Positions 16,362-24,872 of a stretch of DNA of 59,958 bases are shown here, one piece after another. A model generated the notes under the pieces. It had not been told where the DNA came from and searched no databases. It saw only the letters and a program-made list of their open reading frames with translations. The stretch comes from Candidatus Viridilinea mediisalina. Lineage in GTDB: Bacteria; Chloroflexota; Chloroflexia; Chloroflexales; Chloroflexaceae. The DNA lies in the NCBI RefSeq assembly GCF_002532535.1, contig NZ_NQWI01000022.1, forward strand, positions 1 to 59,958, read 5' to 3'. The position numbers and the translations under genes are program-made. Within the stretch, counting starts at the first letter, position 1; every line of letters starts with the position of its first letter.

Positions 16362-19300
16362 ATGCCGCGGATATTTGATAATATTGAGCAGTCCCTGCTT
16401 CCCGCCCTCATCCAGACTCTGGGTGTGTCGGATCGGGCCGATTTCTGTGTTGGCTATTTCAACCTGCGTGGCTGGAAGCAGCTTGATCAATCAATTGATG
16501 CGTGGATGGGTGGCCCTGGTCGTTGCTGCCGCCTTCTGGTGGGCATGCAGCGGCTGCCAGAGGATGATCTTCGTGCGGCGCTGCGCGTCTCCGATCGTGA
16601 AGCGGGTATCGATAATCAGACCGTCCTGCGGCTCAAGCGCCGCCTTGCCGAAGAGTTTCGGGCGCAGTTGACGGTCGGCGTGCCCAGTGATGATGATGAG
16701 CGCGGGCTGCGTCGCCTCGCCGCCCAGATCCGCGCCAAGCAGGTGGTCGTGAAGCTCTTCCTGCGCCATCAGTTGCATGCCAAGCTCTATCTGCTCTTTC
16801 GGCCTGACCCGATTAATCCTATCGTTGGCTACCTTGGCAGCAGCAATCTGACCTTCGCTGGTCTGGCGAAGCAGGGTGAGCTTAATGTTGATGTGCTCGA
16901 TCACGATGCATGCCAGAAGCTTGCGCGCTGGTTCGAGGATCGCTGGAATGATCGCTGGTGTGTCGATATCTCCAATGATCTGGCGGCGATTATTGAGGAG
17001 AGTTGGGCCCGCGAAGCGCTTATCCCCCCCTATCAGATCTACGTCAAGATGGCCTACCACCTCTCGCAAGAGGCTCGCGCTGGGCTAACGTCGTTCCAGA
17101 TTCCACGCGACTTTCGCAGCCGGCTCTTCGATTTCCAGTCAGCCGCAGTGAAGATTGCCGCCCATCATCTCAATCGCCGGGGTGGTGTCTTAATTGGCGA
17201 TGTGGTTGGTCTGGGCAAGACCTTGATGGCAACCGCGCTGGCGCGGATCTTCGAGGATGATCTGCTGCTTGAAACCCTGATCATCTGCCCGAAGAACTTG
17301 GTGAAGATGTGGGAGGACTACCGCGACCAGTATCGTATGCGTGCGCGCGTCGTCTCAATCAGCCGTGTTACCCGTGACCTGCCCAGTATGCGCCGCTATC
17401 GCCTCGTGATTGTTGATGAGAGCCACAACCTGCGTAATCGTGAGGGCAAACGCTATCGGGCCATTCAGGAGTATATCCGCGCCAACGAGAGCCGCTGCAT
17501 TCTCCTCTCGGCAACCCCGTATAACAAGACGTACCTTGATCTTTCAAGCCAGCTTGCGCTGTTTATTGAGGAGGATCATGACCTTGGGGTGCGGCCAGAG
17601 CGGTTGCTACGCGATCTCGGCGATGCGGAATTCGACCGGCGCTATCAGTGCCCGAAGCGCTCGCTGGCCGCATTTGAGCAGAGCGAGTATGCCGACGATT
17701 GGCGCGATCTGATGCGTCTGTTTATGGTGCGCCGTACCCGGAGTTTTATCCAGGACAATTATGCACAGGTCGAAACGGAAACGGGGCGACGCTACCTGAC
17801 CTTCGAGGATGGGAGTCGCTCCTACTTCCCGACCCGACGGCCACGCACCCTGACCTTCACGATTGACGAGACGAATCCCGACGATCAATATGCCCAACTC
17901 TTTGCCCCCGCAGTGGTCACAACCATCGCGCAACTCGCGTTGCCGCGCTATGGGTTGGCTGGTTATGTGGCGCGTAACGCCGAGCGACTCGCGACGACGG
18001 ACGAGCGCCATGTGCTGAATAATCTTTCGCGGGCCGGTCAGCGGCTGATGGGCTTCTGCCGCACGAACCTCTTCAAGCGCCTCGAGAGCAGTGGGCAGGC
18101 CTTCCTGCAATCGATTGAGCGCCATGTGCTGCGCAACTTCATCTTTATTCATGCGCTGGAACATGGCTTGCCGGTGCCGATCGGAACCCAGGATGCGGGC
18201 TTGCTCGATAGCCGAGTCTTTGATGAGGACGCTGATGATCCGGCGGTGACCGACAGCTTCTTCGACGGCGAGCATGGCGATGACGATGCTCAAGCGGTAG
18301 AGCGTGAGGACGCGCCGCTGCGCGCCGAGGCAGATTTCCGCCGATGGGCCGCAACGATCTATGCAGCCTATGCCGGATCATATTGCCGCCGTTTCAAGTG
18401 GCTACGCCCTGAGTTGTTTGTTAAGGCGTTGGCGAAGGATCTGCGTACTGATGCCCAAGCCTTGATCCACGTACTCCAACGTTGCGGTGCCTGGGATGCC
18501 CCCAAAGACACTAAGCTGAGTGCGCTCATCGCGTTGCTGAGTAGAACGCATCCCCACGAAAAGGTGTTGATCTTCACTCAGTTCGCCGATACGGTACACT
18601 ACCTCGCCAAGCAACTTCAAAGTCATGCGGTGGGGCCAGCCGCTGGTGTTACGGGGGCTGCCCAGGATCCAACGAGTTTGGCATGGCGCTTCAGCCCAGA
18701 GAGCAATGGGAAGCGTGAGCTTATAGCGCCCGCCGACGATTTGCGTGTGCTCATTGCCACTGACGTACTCAGTGAAGGCCAGAACCTCCAAGATGCCCAT
18801 ATTGTGGTCAACTATGATCTCCCTTGGGCGATTATCAGACTGATCCAGCGCGCCGGACGGATCGATCGCATCGGTCAGCGTGCCGACGAAATCCTTTGCT
18901 ATACCTTCCTCCCCGCCGATGGGGTCGAACGCATCATTCAGTTGCGTGCGCGAGTGCGCCGCCGCCTGCGTGAGAATGCCGAAGTGATTGGCGCTGATGA
19001 GACCTTCTTCGATGATGACCAGAATGACCAGGTGATTCAGGATCTGTTTACCGAAAAATCTGGTGTGCTCGACGGCGATGCCGACAGCGAGATTGACCTC
19101 GCCTCGTACGCCTACCAGATTTGGAAGAATGCGATTACCGCTGACCCTCGGTTGCAGCAGATCATTCCCGATATGCCGCATGTCGTCTACGCAACCAAGA
19201 CAAACGAAGAGGGAAGAAGGATGAAGGATGAAACGAGCGAAGCACGTGCTGATGGCACGCGATCATCCTTCATCCCTCATCCCTCATCCTTCCTCCCTCA

Positions 19301-19856
19301 TCCTTCCTCCCTCCCCGATGGCGTTCTCGTCTACACCCACACCGCCGATGGGAATGATGCTCTGGCCTGGGTTGACCAAGAAGGTCGCAGTGTGACCGAG
19401 TCGCAACTGGCGATTCTGAAAGCCGCCGAGTGTGCGCCAGATACTCCTGCCCGTGCGCGCCATCCTCAGCACCACACGTTGGTTCAGCGGGCGGTTGAGC
19501 AGCTTGCTGCCGAAGATCGCTCGGTGGGGGGCGGACTGGGGCGGCCAAGCGGTGCACGTTTCCGTACCTATGAGCGGCTGAAACGTTATGCAGAGCATGT
19601 GCGCGGCACCATTTTCGATCTCCAAGAGTTGCATCGGGCAATTGAAGAGATCTATCGCTACCCTCTACGCAGCGTAGCGGTTGATATGCTCAATCGTCAA
19701 CTCAAGAGCGGCATTAGCGATGAGAATCTGGTACAACTTGTGCTGGCGTTGCGCGATGAAGATCGCCTCTGTCTGGTGCAGGATGAAGCTCCGAGCCGCG
19801 ATCCGCAGATCATCTGCTCACTTGGGATGTTTGGAGGGATGAGGGAGGAAGGATGA
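16362..19856 (+). CDS. PLD-domain SNF2-type helicase
   Basis: 1164 residues. N-terminal phospholipase-D-like domain with a single HKD-type motif (HAKLYLLF...LGSSNLTFAG). SF2/SNF2 helicase core: DVVGLGKT (Walker A), IVDESHNL (DESH box), LLSATPYNK, and C-terminal lobe with TDVLSEGQNLQ and RAGRIDRIGQ. It is followed by an N6-adenine methylase and so resembles helicase/methylase restriction units such as the DrmD-DrmMI half of class 1 DISARM or type I-like systems, but the assignment is open. Residues around 950-980 (KDETSEARADG...SSFIPHPSSF) come from an inserted GGGATGA/TCATCCC hairpin repeat that kept the frame. Confidence 0.93.
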   Translation: MPRIFDNIEQSLLPALIQTLGVSDRADFCVGYFNLRGWKQLDQSIDAWMGGPGRCCRLLVGMQRLPEDDLRAALRVSDREAGIDNQTVLRLKRRLAEEFRAQLTVGVPSDDDERGLRRLAAQIRAKQVVVKLFLRHQLHAKLYLLFRPDPINPIVGYLGSSNLTFAGLAKQGELNVDVLDHDACQKLARWFEDRWNDRWCVDISNDLAAIIEESWAREALIPPYQIYVKMAYHLSQEARAGLTSFQIPRDFRSRLFDFQSAAVKIAAHHLNRRGGVLIGDVVGLGKTLMATALARIFEDDLLLETLIICPKNLVKMWEDYRDQYRMRARVVSISRVTRDLPSMRRYRLVIVDESHNLRNREGKRYRAIQEYIRANESRCILLSATPYNKTYLDLSSQLALFIEEDHDLGVRPERLLRDLGDAEFDRRYQCPKRSLAAFEQSEYADDWRDLMRLFMVRRTRSFIQDNYAQVETETGRRYLTFEDGSRSYFPTRRPRTLTFTIDETNPDDQYAQLFAPAVVTTIAQLALPRYGLAGYVARNAERLATTDERHVLNNLSRAGQRLMGFCRTNLFKRLESSGQAFLQSIERHVLRNFIFIHALEHGLPVPIGTQDAGLLDSRVFDEDADDPAVTDSFFDGEHGDDDAQAVEREDAPLRAEADFRRWAATIYAAYAGSYCRRFKWLRPELFVKALAKDLRTDAQALIHVLQRCGAWDAPKDTKLSALIALLSRTHPHEKVLIFTQFADTVHYLAKQLQSHAVGPAAGVTGAAQDPTSLAWRFSPESNGKRELIAPADDLRVLIATDVLSEGQNLQDAHIVVNYDLPWAIIRLIQRAGRIDRIGQRADEILCYTFLPADGVERIIQLRARVRRRLRENAEVIGADETFFDDDQNDQVIQDLFTEKSGVLDGDADSEIDLASYAYQIWKNAITADPRLQQIIPDMPHVVYATKTNEEGRRMKDETSEARADGTRSSFIPHPSSFLPHPSSLPDGVLVYTHTADGNDALAWVDQEGRSVTESQLAILKAAECAPDTPARARHPQHHTLVQRAVEQLAAEDRSVGGGLGRPSGARFRTYERLKRYAEHVRGTIFDLQELHRAIEEIYRYPLRSVAVDMLNRQLKSGISDENLVQLVLALRDEDRLCLVQDEAPSRDPQIICSLGMFGGMREEG
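19210..19318. repeat. Hairpin element inserted in frame in the helicase gene
   Basis: Left arm GAAGGATGAAGGATGA-like, unique loop, right arm TCATCCCTCATCC-like. The protein insert is low-complexity (HPSSFLPHPSSL) and maintains the reading frame. Same family as 20388-20448, 21560-21652 and 23800-23892. Confidence 0.8.
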
Positions 19857-20022
19857 GGGATGAGGGATGAGGGATGAGGGATGAAGGATGAGGGATGAGG
19901 GATGAGGGATGAGGGATGAGGGATGAGGGATGAGGGATGAGGGATGAGGGATGAGGGATGAGGGATGAGGGATGAGGGATGAGGGATGAGGGATGAGGGA
20001 TGAAGGATGAGGGAGGAAGGGG
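19842..20022 (+). repeat. Long GGGATGA heptanucleotide tandem array
   Basis: About two dozen direct copies of GGGATGA (variants GGAGGAA, AGGATGA) running from the last codons of the helicase gene to the start of the four-helix-bundle gene. The array supplies a GGAGG-like ribosome site for the latter. It is read through in other frames as HPSSLIP repeats, which are not genes. Confidence 0.9.
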
Positions 20023-20024
20023 CG

Positions 20025-20390
20025 TTGAAACACGATGATTTGCGGCAGCGGACAAAGAATTTTGCCTTGCGGATTATTCGGATGTATGGGGTATTGCCAA
20101 AGACGACTGAGGCACAGGTGCTTGGCAAGCAGATATTGCGCTCGGGTACTGCCATTGGCGCAAATTATCGAGAAGCGTATCGGGCTCGTTCCGATGCTGA
20201 GTTTGTGGCAAAGATTGGCGATTGCTTGAAAGAGTTGGATGAGACGGCCTACTGGCTAGAACTATTGGGCGAGGCTGGGATCGTTTCCGCAATACGGTTA
20301 GGGGATCTGGCCGATGAAACAGATCAACTGATTGCTATCTTTACAACTATTGCAAAACGCATACGAGGAAGGAGGCGGAATGAGGGGTGA
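20025..20390 (+). CDS. Four-helix-bundle (S23/23S-IVS-like) protein
   Basis: About 121 residues from the TTG at 20025, chosen because LKHDDLRQRTKNFALRII matches the usual family start and GGAGGAAGG precedes it. An ATG lies six codons upstream inside the repeat array. LGKQILRSGTAIGANYREAYRA and FVAKIGDCLKELDETAYWLELL are the family signatures. The fold is related to Avd, but no role in the DGR is implied. The family's function is unknown. It sits between the helicase and methylase, enclosed by GGGATGA repeats, and may be a hitchhiker. Confidence 0.88.
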   Translation: MKHDDLRQRTKNFALRIIRMYGVLPKTTEAQVLGKQILRSGTAIGANYREAYRARSDAEFVAKIGDCLKELDETAYWLELLGEAGIVSAIRLGDLADETDQLIAIFTTIAKRIRGRRRNEG

Positions 20391-20448
20391 GAGATGAGGG
20401 ATGAACGTTCGGTTTCATCCTTCCTCCTTCATCCCTCATCCCTACAGC
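20388..20448. repeat. GGGATGA/TCATCCC hairpin element
   Basis: Left arm GATGAGGGATGAA, loop CGTTCGG, right arm TTCATCC...TCATCCCTCATCC, placed just before the methylase start codon where it could mask or present the ribosome site. Confidence 0.75.
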
Positions 20449-20452
20449 AGGT

Positions 20453-23400
20453 ATGGCTATTGATGTCAATGAAGCCCGTTCTAGGCTCCAGGCTTTTGCC
20501 TTCGCGGATCTGTTTATTGAGGATCTCGGCTGGTTCAGGCCGGTCAATCCCAATCCCGAAACCTGGGATTGCCAAGGGATTACCGTCACCCGTCGTGAAC
20601 TTGCAAACCTCTCTGGCGTCGTCGTCTTTGAAATTACTACGGCTGATGGCGCTATCCCTGATGAGCCGGTGCGGCGGGCCATTCATCGTGACATCGCCCA
20701 ACTTCACCTTGAGAATCTGCTGATCTTTCTCAACGCCGAACGCAGGAGCAGCCTCTGGTATTGGGTCAAGCGCGATGGCAGTAAGCGTTACCCGCGTCGC
20801 CATGCCTATGTGCAGGGCCAGCCTGGCGAACTGCTGATTGCGAAGCTGAGCGCGATGTTTGTTGACATCAGCGAACTGGATGCCGAGGGCAACTTGCCGC
20901 TGCTCGAGGCCGCACGACGGGTGCGTCAGGCCCTCGATGTTGAACCCGTCACCAAGCGCTTTTTTAACGATTTCCAGAAGCTCCACACAACCCTGCTCGG
21001 CGCGATCGCCGGGGTCGCCGATGAGCGCGAGCGTCATTGGTACGCCTCGGTGCTGCTCAGTCGGCTCATGTTTGTCTATTTCTTGCAGCGTCGCGGCTTT
21101 CTGGATGGGGGCAACTATCGCTACCTGCAGCAGGGGCTTGAGGCGAGTGAGCAGCGGGGGCAGGATCGCTACTTCAGTGAGTTCCTCACGACCCTCTTCT
21201 TCGAGGGCTTTGCGAAGCCGGAGGCTGACCGCAGTGCTGCGGCAACGGCGCTGATTGGTAGCATTTGCTACCTGAATGGTGGTCTATTTCTGCCCCACCA
21301 GGTCGAGCAGAAATACCCGCGTCTGGCGGTCTCCGATCAGGTCTTGCGTAAAATCCTCGAACTCTTTGAGAGCTACGACTGGGTGCTTGATGATACGCCT
21401 TCGGGCAACGAGCGCGCGATCAATCCAGCAGTGCTGGGCTATATCTTCGAGAAGTATATCAACCAGAAGTCCTTCGGTGCCTACTATACGCGCAGCGAAA
21501 TCACCGCCTACCTCTGCGAACAGACCATTCACCGCCTGGTACTCGACCGGGTGAATCAAATGATGAGGGATGAAGGAGGAGGGATGAGCGCGAACTCTCA
21601 TCCCTCCTCCCTCATCCCTCATCCTTCATCCCTCATCCCTCATCCCTACGAGACGGTGGGCGATCTGCTGCTCAAACCGACCGACAAGGTCTGCCGCATG
21701 CTCCTGCTACAGATCCTGCCCGATCTACGCCTGCTCGATCCGGCATGCGGATCGGGTGCCTTCCTCGTCGCCGCGATGCGCACCCTGATCGAGATCTATA
21801 GCGCACTGGTCGGCAAAGCCAAGTTTATGGGCGATACGACCCTTGATGCCTGGCTGGCTGAGATTGAGCGCGACCACCCAAATCTGGACTACTACATCAA
21901 GAAACAGATCATCGTCAATAATCTCTATGGCGTGGACATTATGGCCGAAGCGGTTGAGATCGCCCGCCTACGCCTCTTCCTGGCCCTCGTTGCCTCGGCG
22001 CGCACAGTGAACGACCTGGAGCCGCTGCCCAACATTGACTTCAACATTCTGGCTGGCAACGCCCTGATTGGTCTGCTGCGTATTGACGAAGAGCGGGCCG
22101 AGCAGAAGGCGGCCCAGCAGCAGACCATCCAGCAGATTGGCCTGTTTGAGGCGGGCAAGCGCCAGAGCTACCGGCAGGCGGTGAAAGAGAAAAATCGGCT
22201 CGTGACAACCTACCGCGACACCGCGACGACGCTGCGTGGGGTGGCTCTGAGCGCCCTACGCGACGAGATCCAACGCCACCGCGAGGAGGCCGCCGAGGTG
22301 CTTGATGCCCTGCTGCTCGACGACTTTCAGAGCCTAGGGATCAAATACGAGGAGGCGACCTGGGATACGGCGAAGGGCAAACTAGGCAAGCCAAAAAAGC
22401 GCCCGCTAACCCTGGAGGATCTTCGCGCCCTCCAACCCTTCCATTGGGGCTACGAGTTTGATGAGGTGATGAACGAGCGCGGTGGCTTCGATGCGATTAT
22501 CGCCAACCCGCCGTGGGAGACACTTAAGCCGGACGCGAAAGAGTTCTTTGGCGAACACTCGGATCTGGTCAGCAAGAAGAAGATGAACGTCAAGGCGTTC
22601 GAGCAGGAACAGACCAAGCTCCTGCAAGATCCCGAGATTCTGGGTGCTTGGCTGAGTTACTTAAGTCGCTTCCCGTACCAGAGCGCCTATTTTCGCACCG
22701 CAGCCCAGTTCGATCATCAATCAGCGGTGGTAGGTGGCAAACGTACTGGCACCGACATCAACTTTTATAAGCTCTTTGTGGAGCAAATCTTCCACCTGCT
22801 GCACCCCGGCGGTCAAGGCGGCATCGTCGTACCCAGTGGCATCTATACCGATTTGGGCGCGACCGGGTTACGCAAGTTGCTGTTTGACCAGACGCAGGTG
22901 CGCGCGATCCTGTCGCTTTCGAATGAGCGCTACCTTTTTGAGGGCATACACCACGCATTCAGATACGTCTTTCTTACTTTCGAGAAGGGTGGTCTCACCA
23001 ATCAGTTTGAAGCCGCCTTCCGCATTAACCCCCGCGAAGCTGTCGGCATCAACGAGATAGATAGTTTCCTTAACACACCCGATCAGCACTTGACGATCAG
23101 CCTGGACGTAGTGCGGCAACTCTCACCCGAGACCCTCTCGGTCATGGAGTTTCGTAGTCCGCTCGACGTGACAATCGCCCAAAAATTACTGCGGTTTCCA
23201 ACTCTTGGCTCGCGACAATCGAACGCATGGAACCTCGTTCTAACTAACGAGTTTCATATGTCAAACGATAGTCGTCTCTTTCAAACCCACCCTTTGCCAA
23301 CGCGTCTGCCGTTGTACGAGGGCAAAATGATGCACCAGTTTTTTCACTTGCGCGCAGAGCCGAAGTACTGGATTGAAGAGCAGGTGGGCCGGGCCGCACT

Positions 23401-24088
23401 GCTTGGTCGAACACCCGATGATGGGCAACAACTTGACTATCAGCAGTATCGACTGGCATTTCGCGAGATAGCGCCAAACACGAATGAGCGAAGCATGATT
23501 GCAACTATGCTGCCCCAGCGCGTTTTCGCTAATCACAAGTTGATGCTGAGTGATCGCAGGCGCTCAACTATCTCAAATGCTGAACTTCTCTTCTGTTGCG
23601 CAGTACTGAACAGCTTCGTGCTCGATTACACTGTGCGCCAGCGGATCGTCACAAGTATCTCGATGTTCATTTTCTACCAACTCCCCGTGCCGCGTCTCAC
23701 CGCTGCCGACCCACGCTTTGCGCCAATTGTCGAGCGGGCGGCCAAACTGATCTGCACCACACCGGAATATGATGCGCTGGCAGCAGAGGTTGGTCTCGTG
23801 AGGGATGAGGGAGGAGGGAGGAAGGATGAGGCCGAACCTTCACCCCTCATCCCTCATCCCTCATCCCTCATCCCTCACCCCTCATCCCTCGCCCTGCGGG
23901 CCGAATTGGATGGACTGGTAGCGCACCTCTACGAACTAAGCGAAGCCGAACTCACCCACATCCTGGGCAGCTTCCCGCTCGTCGCCGAGGCACAAAAAGA
24001 GGCCGTTCTCACCGCCTACCGCAGCTTTGCGCCGCACCCCGACGACGAAATAAGGGATGAAGGAAGAGGGAAGAGGGAAGAAGGATGA
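20453..24088 (+). CDS. PglX/Eco57I-type N6-adenine DNA methylase
   Basis: 1211 residues. Helical N-terminal region (1-330), GYIFEKYINQKSFGAYYTRSE (boundary of the methylase core), motif I LLDPACGSGAF, motif IV IIANPPWE, and a large C-terminal specificity region with LPLYEGKMMHQFFHL, as in BREX PglX and type IIG enzymes. It would methylate adenine at a specific site, protecting host DNA while the PLD-helicase acts on unmodified DNA; this coupling is inferred. Two GGGATGA/TCATCCC hairpin elements (21560-21652, 23800-23892) are inserted in frame, adding HPSSLIPHPSSL-type stretches. The stop overlaps the next small frame as ATGA. Confidence 0.93.
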   Translation: MAIDVNEARSRLQAFAFADLFIEDLGWFRPVNPNPETWDCQGITVTRRELANLSGVVVFEITTADGAIPDEPVRRAIHRDIAQLHLENLLIFLNAERRSSLWYWVKRDGSKRYPRRHAYVQGQPGELLIAKLSAMFVDISELDAEGNLPLLEAARRVRQALDVEPVTKRFFNDFQKLHTTLLGAIAGVADERERHWYASVLLSRLMFVYFLQRRGFLDGGNYRYLQQGLEASEQRGQDRYFSEFLTTLFFEGFAKPEADRSAAATALIGSICYLNGGLFLPHQVEQKYPRLAVSDQVLRKILELFESYDWVLDDTPSGNERAINPAVLGYIFEKYINQKSFGAYYTRSEITAYLCEQTIHRLVLDRVNQMMRDEGGGMSANSHPSSLIPHPSSLIPHPYETVGDLLLKPTDKVCRMLLLQILPDLRLLDPACGSGAFLVAAMRTLIEIYSALVGKAKFMGDTTLDAWLAEIERDHPNLDYYIKKQIIVNNLYGVDIMAEAVEIARLRLFLALVASARTVNDLEPLPNIDFNILAGNALIGLLRIDEERAEQKAAQQQTIQQIGLFEAGKRQSYRQAVKEKNRLVTTYRDTATTLRGVALSALRDEIQRHREEAAEVLDALLLDDFQSLGIKYEEATWDTAKGKLGKPKKRPLTLEDLRALQPFHWGYEFDEVMNERGGFDAIIANPPWETLKPDAKEFFGEHSDLVSKKKMNVKAFEQEQTKLLQDPEILGAWLSYLSRFPYQSAYFRTAAQFDHQSAVVGGKRTGTDINFYKLFVEQIFHLLHPGGQGGIVVPSGIYTDLGATGLRKLLFDQTQVRAILSLSNERYLFEGIHHAFRYVFLTFEKGGLTNQFEAAFRINPREAVGINEIDSFLNTPDQHLTISLDVVRQLSPETLSVMEFRSPLDVTIAQKLLRFPTLGSRQSNAWNLVLTNEFHMSNDSRLFQTHPLPTRLPLYEGKMMHQFFHLRAEPKYWIEEQVGRAALLGRTPDDGQQLDYQQYRLAFREIAPNTNERSMIATMLPQRVFANHKLMLSDRRRSTISNAELLFCCAVLNSFVLDYTVRQRIVTSISMFIFYQLPVPRLTAADPRFAPIVERAAKLICTTPEYDALAAEVGLVRDEGGGRKDEAEPSPLIPHPSSLIPHPSSLALRAELDGLVAHLYELSEAELTHILGSFPLVAEAQKEAVLTAYRSFAPHPDDEIRDEGRGKREEG
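21560..21652. repeat. Hairpin element inserted in frame in the methylase gene
   Basis: Left arm ATGAGGGATGAAGGAGGAGG, loop around GCGCGAACT, right arm CTCATCCCTCCTCCCTCATC and further TCATCCC copies. It sits between the GAYYTR block and motif I, a place where a loop could be tolerated. Confidence 0.85.
23800..23892. repeat. Hairpin element inserted in frame near the methylase C-terminus
   Basis: GTGAGGGATGAGGGAGGAGG left arm, loop around GGCCGAACC, and TCATCCCTCATCCC right arm. Encodes VRDEGGGRKDEAEPSP then HPSSLIPHPSSL. Confidence 0.85.
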
Positions 24089-24219
24089 ATGAGTTCAGGA
24101 CGCGGATGCATCCCCCATCCCTTCGCCACGGCGACCTCTACGTGCGCATCGGCAACGCAAAGAAGAAGCTGAGTGCGGAGCAGGCAGTGGGGTATATTGG
24201 GGAAAGGTGGCAAGTATGA
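24085..24219 (+). CDS. Small hypothetical protein coupled to the methylase
   Basis: 44 residues (MNEFRTRMHPPSLRHGD, then LYVRIGNAKKKLSAEQAVGY). Its ATG overlaps the methylase TGA (ATGA 24085-24088), and its own TGA overlaps the ATG of the nucleotidyltransferase gene (24216-24219). This double coupling supports translation. No family recognised; it might be a C-terminal remnant of a longer gene. Confidence 0.4.
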   Translation: MNEFRTRMHPPSLRHGDLYVRIGNAKKKLSAEQAVGYIGERWQV

Positions 24220-24524
24220 GTGTGACTGAGTTGATGAATCGCTCACGAGCCCTTGAGCTTCTCACGCAGAGTAAGCCCGTTCTCATGGAGCGCTACGGCG
24301 TAACCCGTCTGGCGCTGTTCGGCTCTATTGCCCGCAACGCGGCGCGGAGCGCTAGCGACATCGACATCCTGGTCGCCTTCGATAGCCCGGCCACATCGGC
24401 ACGCTACTTTGGCGTCCAGTTTTATCTGGAAGACCTGTTCGGCTGCGCGGTTGATCTTGTGACCGAAAAAGCCATGCGTGCGGAACTACGTCCGTTTATC
24501 GAACAGGAGGCAGTGGATGTCTGA
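24216..24524 (+). CDS. mntA: MntA-type minimal nucleotidyltransferase antitoxin
   Basis: 102 residues from the ATG at 24216, chosen because it overlaps the previous stop; a GTG lies three codons upstream. ALFGSIARNAARSASDIDILV is the GSx(10)DxD catalytic signature of MNT proteins. In characterised pairs MNT adds AMP to the HEPN toxin and inactivates it. Followed by hepT with an 8-base overlap. Confidence 0.9.
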   Translation: MSVTELMNRSRALELLTQSKPVLMERYGVTRLALFGSIARNAARSASDIDILVAFDSPATSARYFGVQFYLEDLFGCAVDLVTEKAMRAELRPFIEQEAVDV

Positions 24525-24870
24525 GGCCGTACCTCGTGCTTGGCTGTTTTACCTAGACGACATGATCGGTTTTGCCGAGAAGGTCATCACCTACTGCGAT
24601 GGCTTCGACCAAGCGGGTTTCATTGCCAGTGAATTGCATTATGATGCTACCCTACGGAACCTAGAGCTTATCGGTGAGGCGGCGACTCATATCCCGGACA
24701 ACGTGCGGGCGGCACATCCACAGATCCCGTGGCGGTTGATTGTCGCCACCCGCAACCGCCTCATTCACGGCTATCTGGGGATCGACAACGACACGTTGTG
24801 GAGCATTATACAGGATGATATTCCTGCGCTCTTGCCACAGTTGCGTGAACTCAAAGAGCGATCTGCATAA
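24517..24870 (+). CDS. hepT: HepT-type HEPN ribonuclease toxin
   Basis: 117 residues from the ATG at 24517, with GGAGG 6 bases upstream. The catalytic RX4-6H motif is present as RNRLIHGY, with the modified Tyr just after His. Preceding ELIGEAATHIP and WRLIVATRN blocks are typical of HepT. A complete MNT/HEPN toxin-antitoxin module between two methylase/helicase sets. Confidence 0.92.
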   Translation: MSEAVPRAWLFYLDDMIGFAEKVITYCDGFDQAGFIASELHYDATLRNLELIGEAATHIPDNVRAAHPQIPWRLIVATRNRLIHGYLGIDNDTLWSIIQDDIPALLPQLRELKERSA

Positions 24871-24872
24871 CC

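Noticed and set aside
19697-20155. Minus-strand frames encoding HPSSLIP repeats
   Set aside because: Translations of the GGGATGA tandem array; open only because a 7-base unit without stops repeats with a 21-base protein period.
20025-20390. Second Avd-like accessory protein of the DGR
   Set aside because: Fold family is the same, but the sequence fits the general S23/four-helix family, it is 16 kb from the RT and on the other strand, with no TR nearby. The same holds for 59317-59700.
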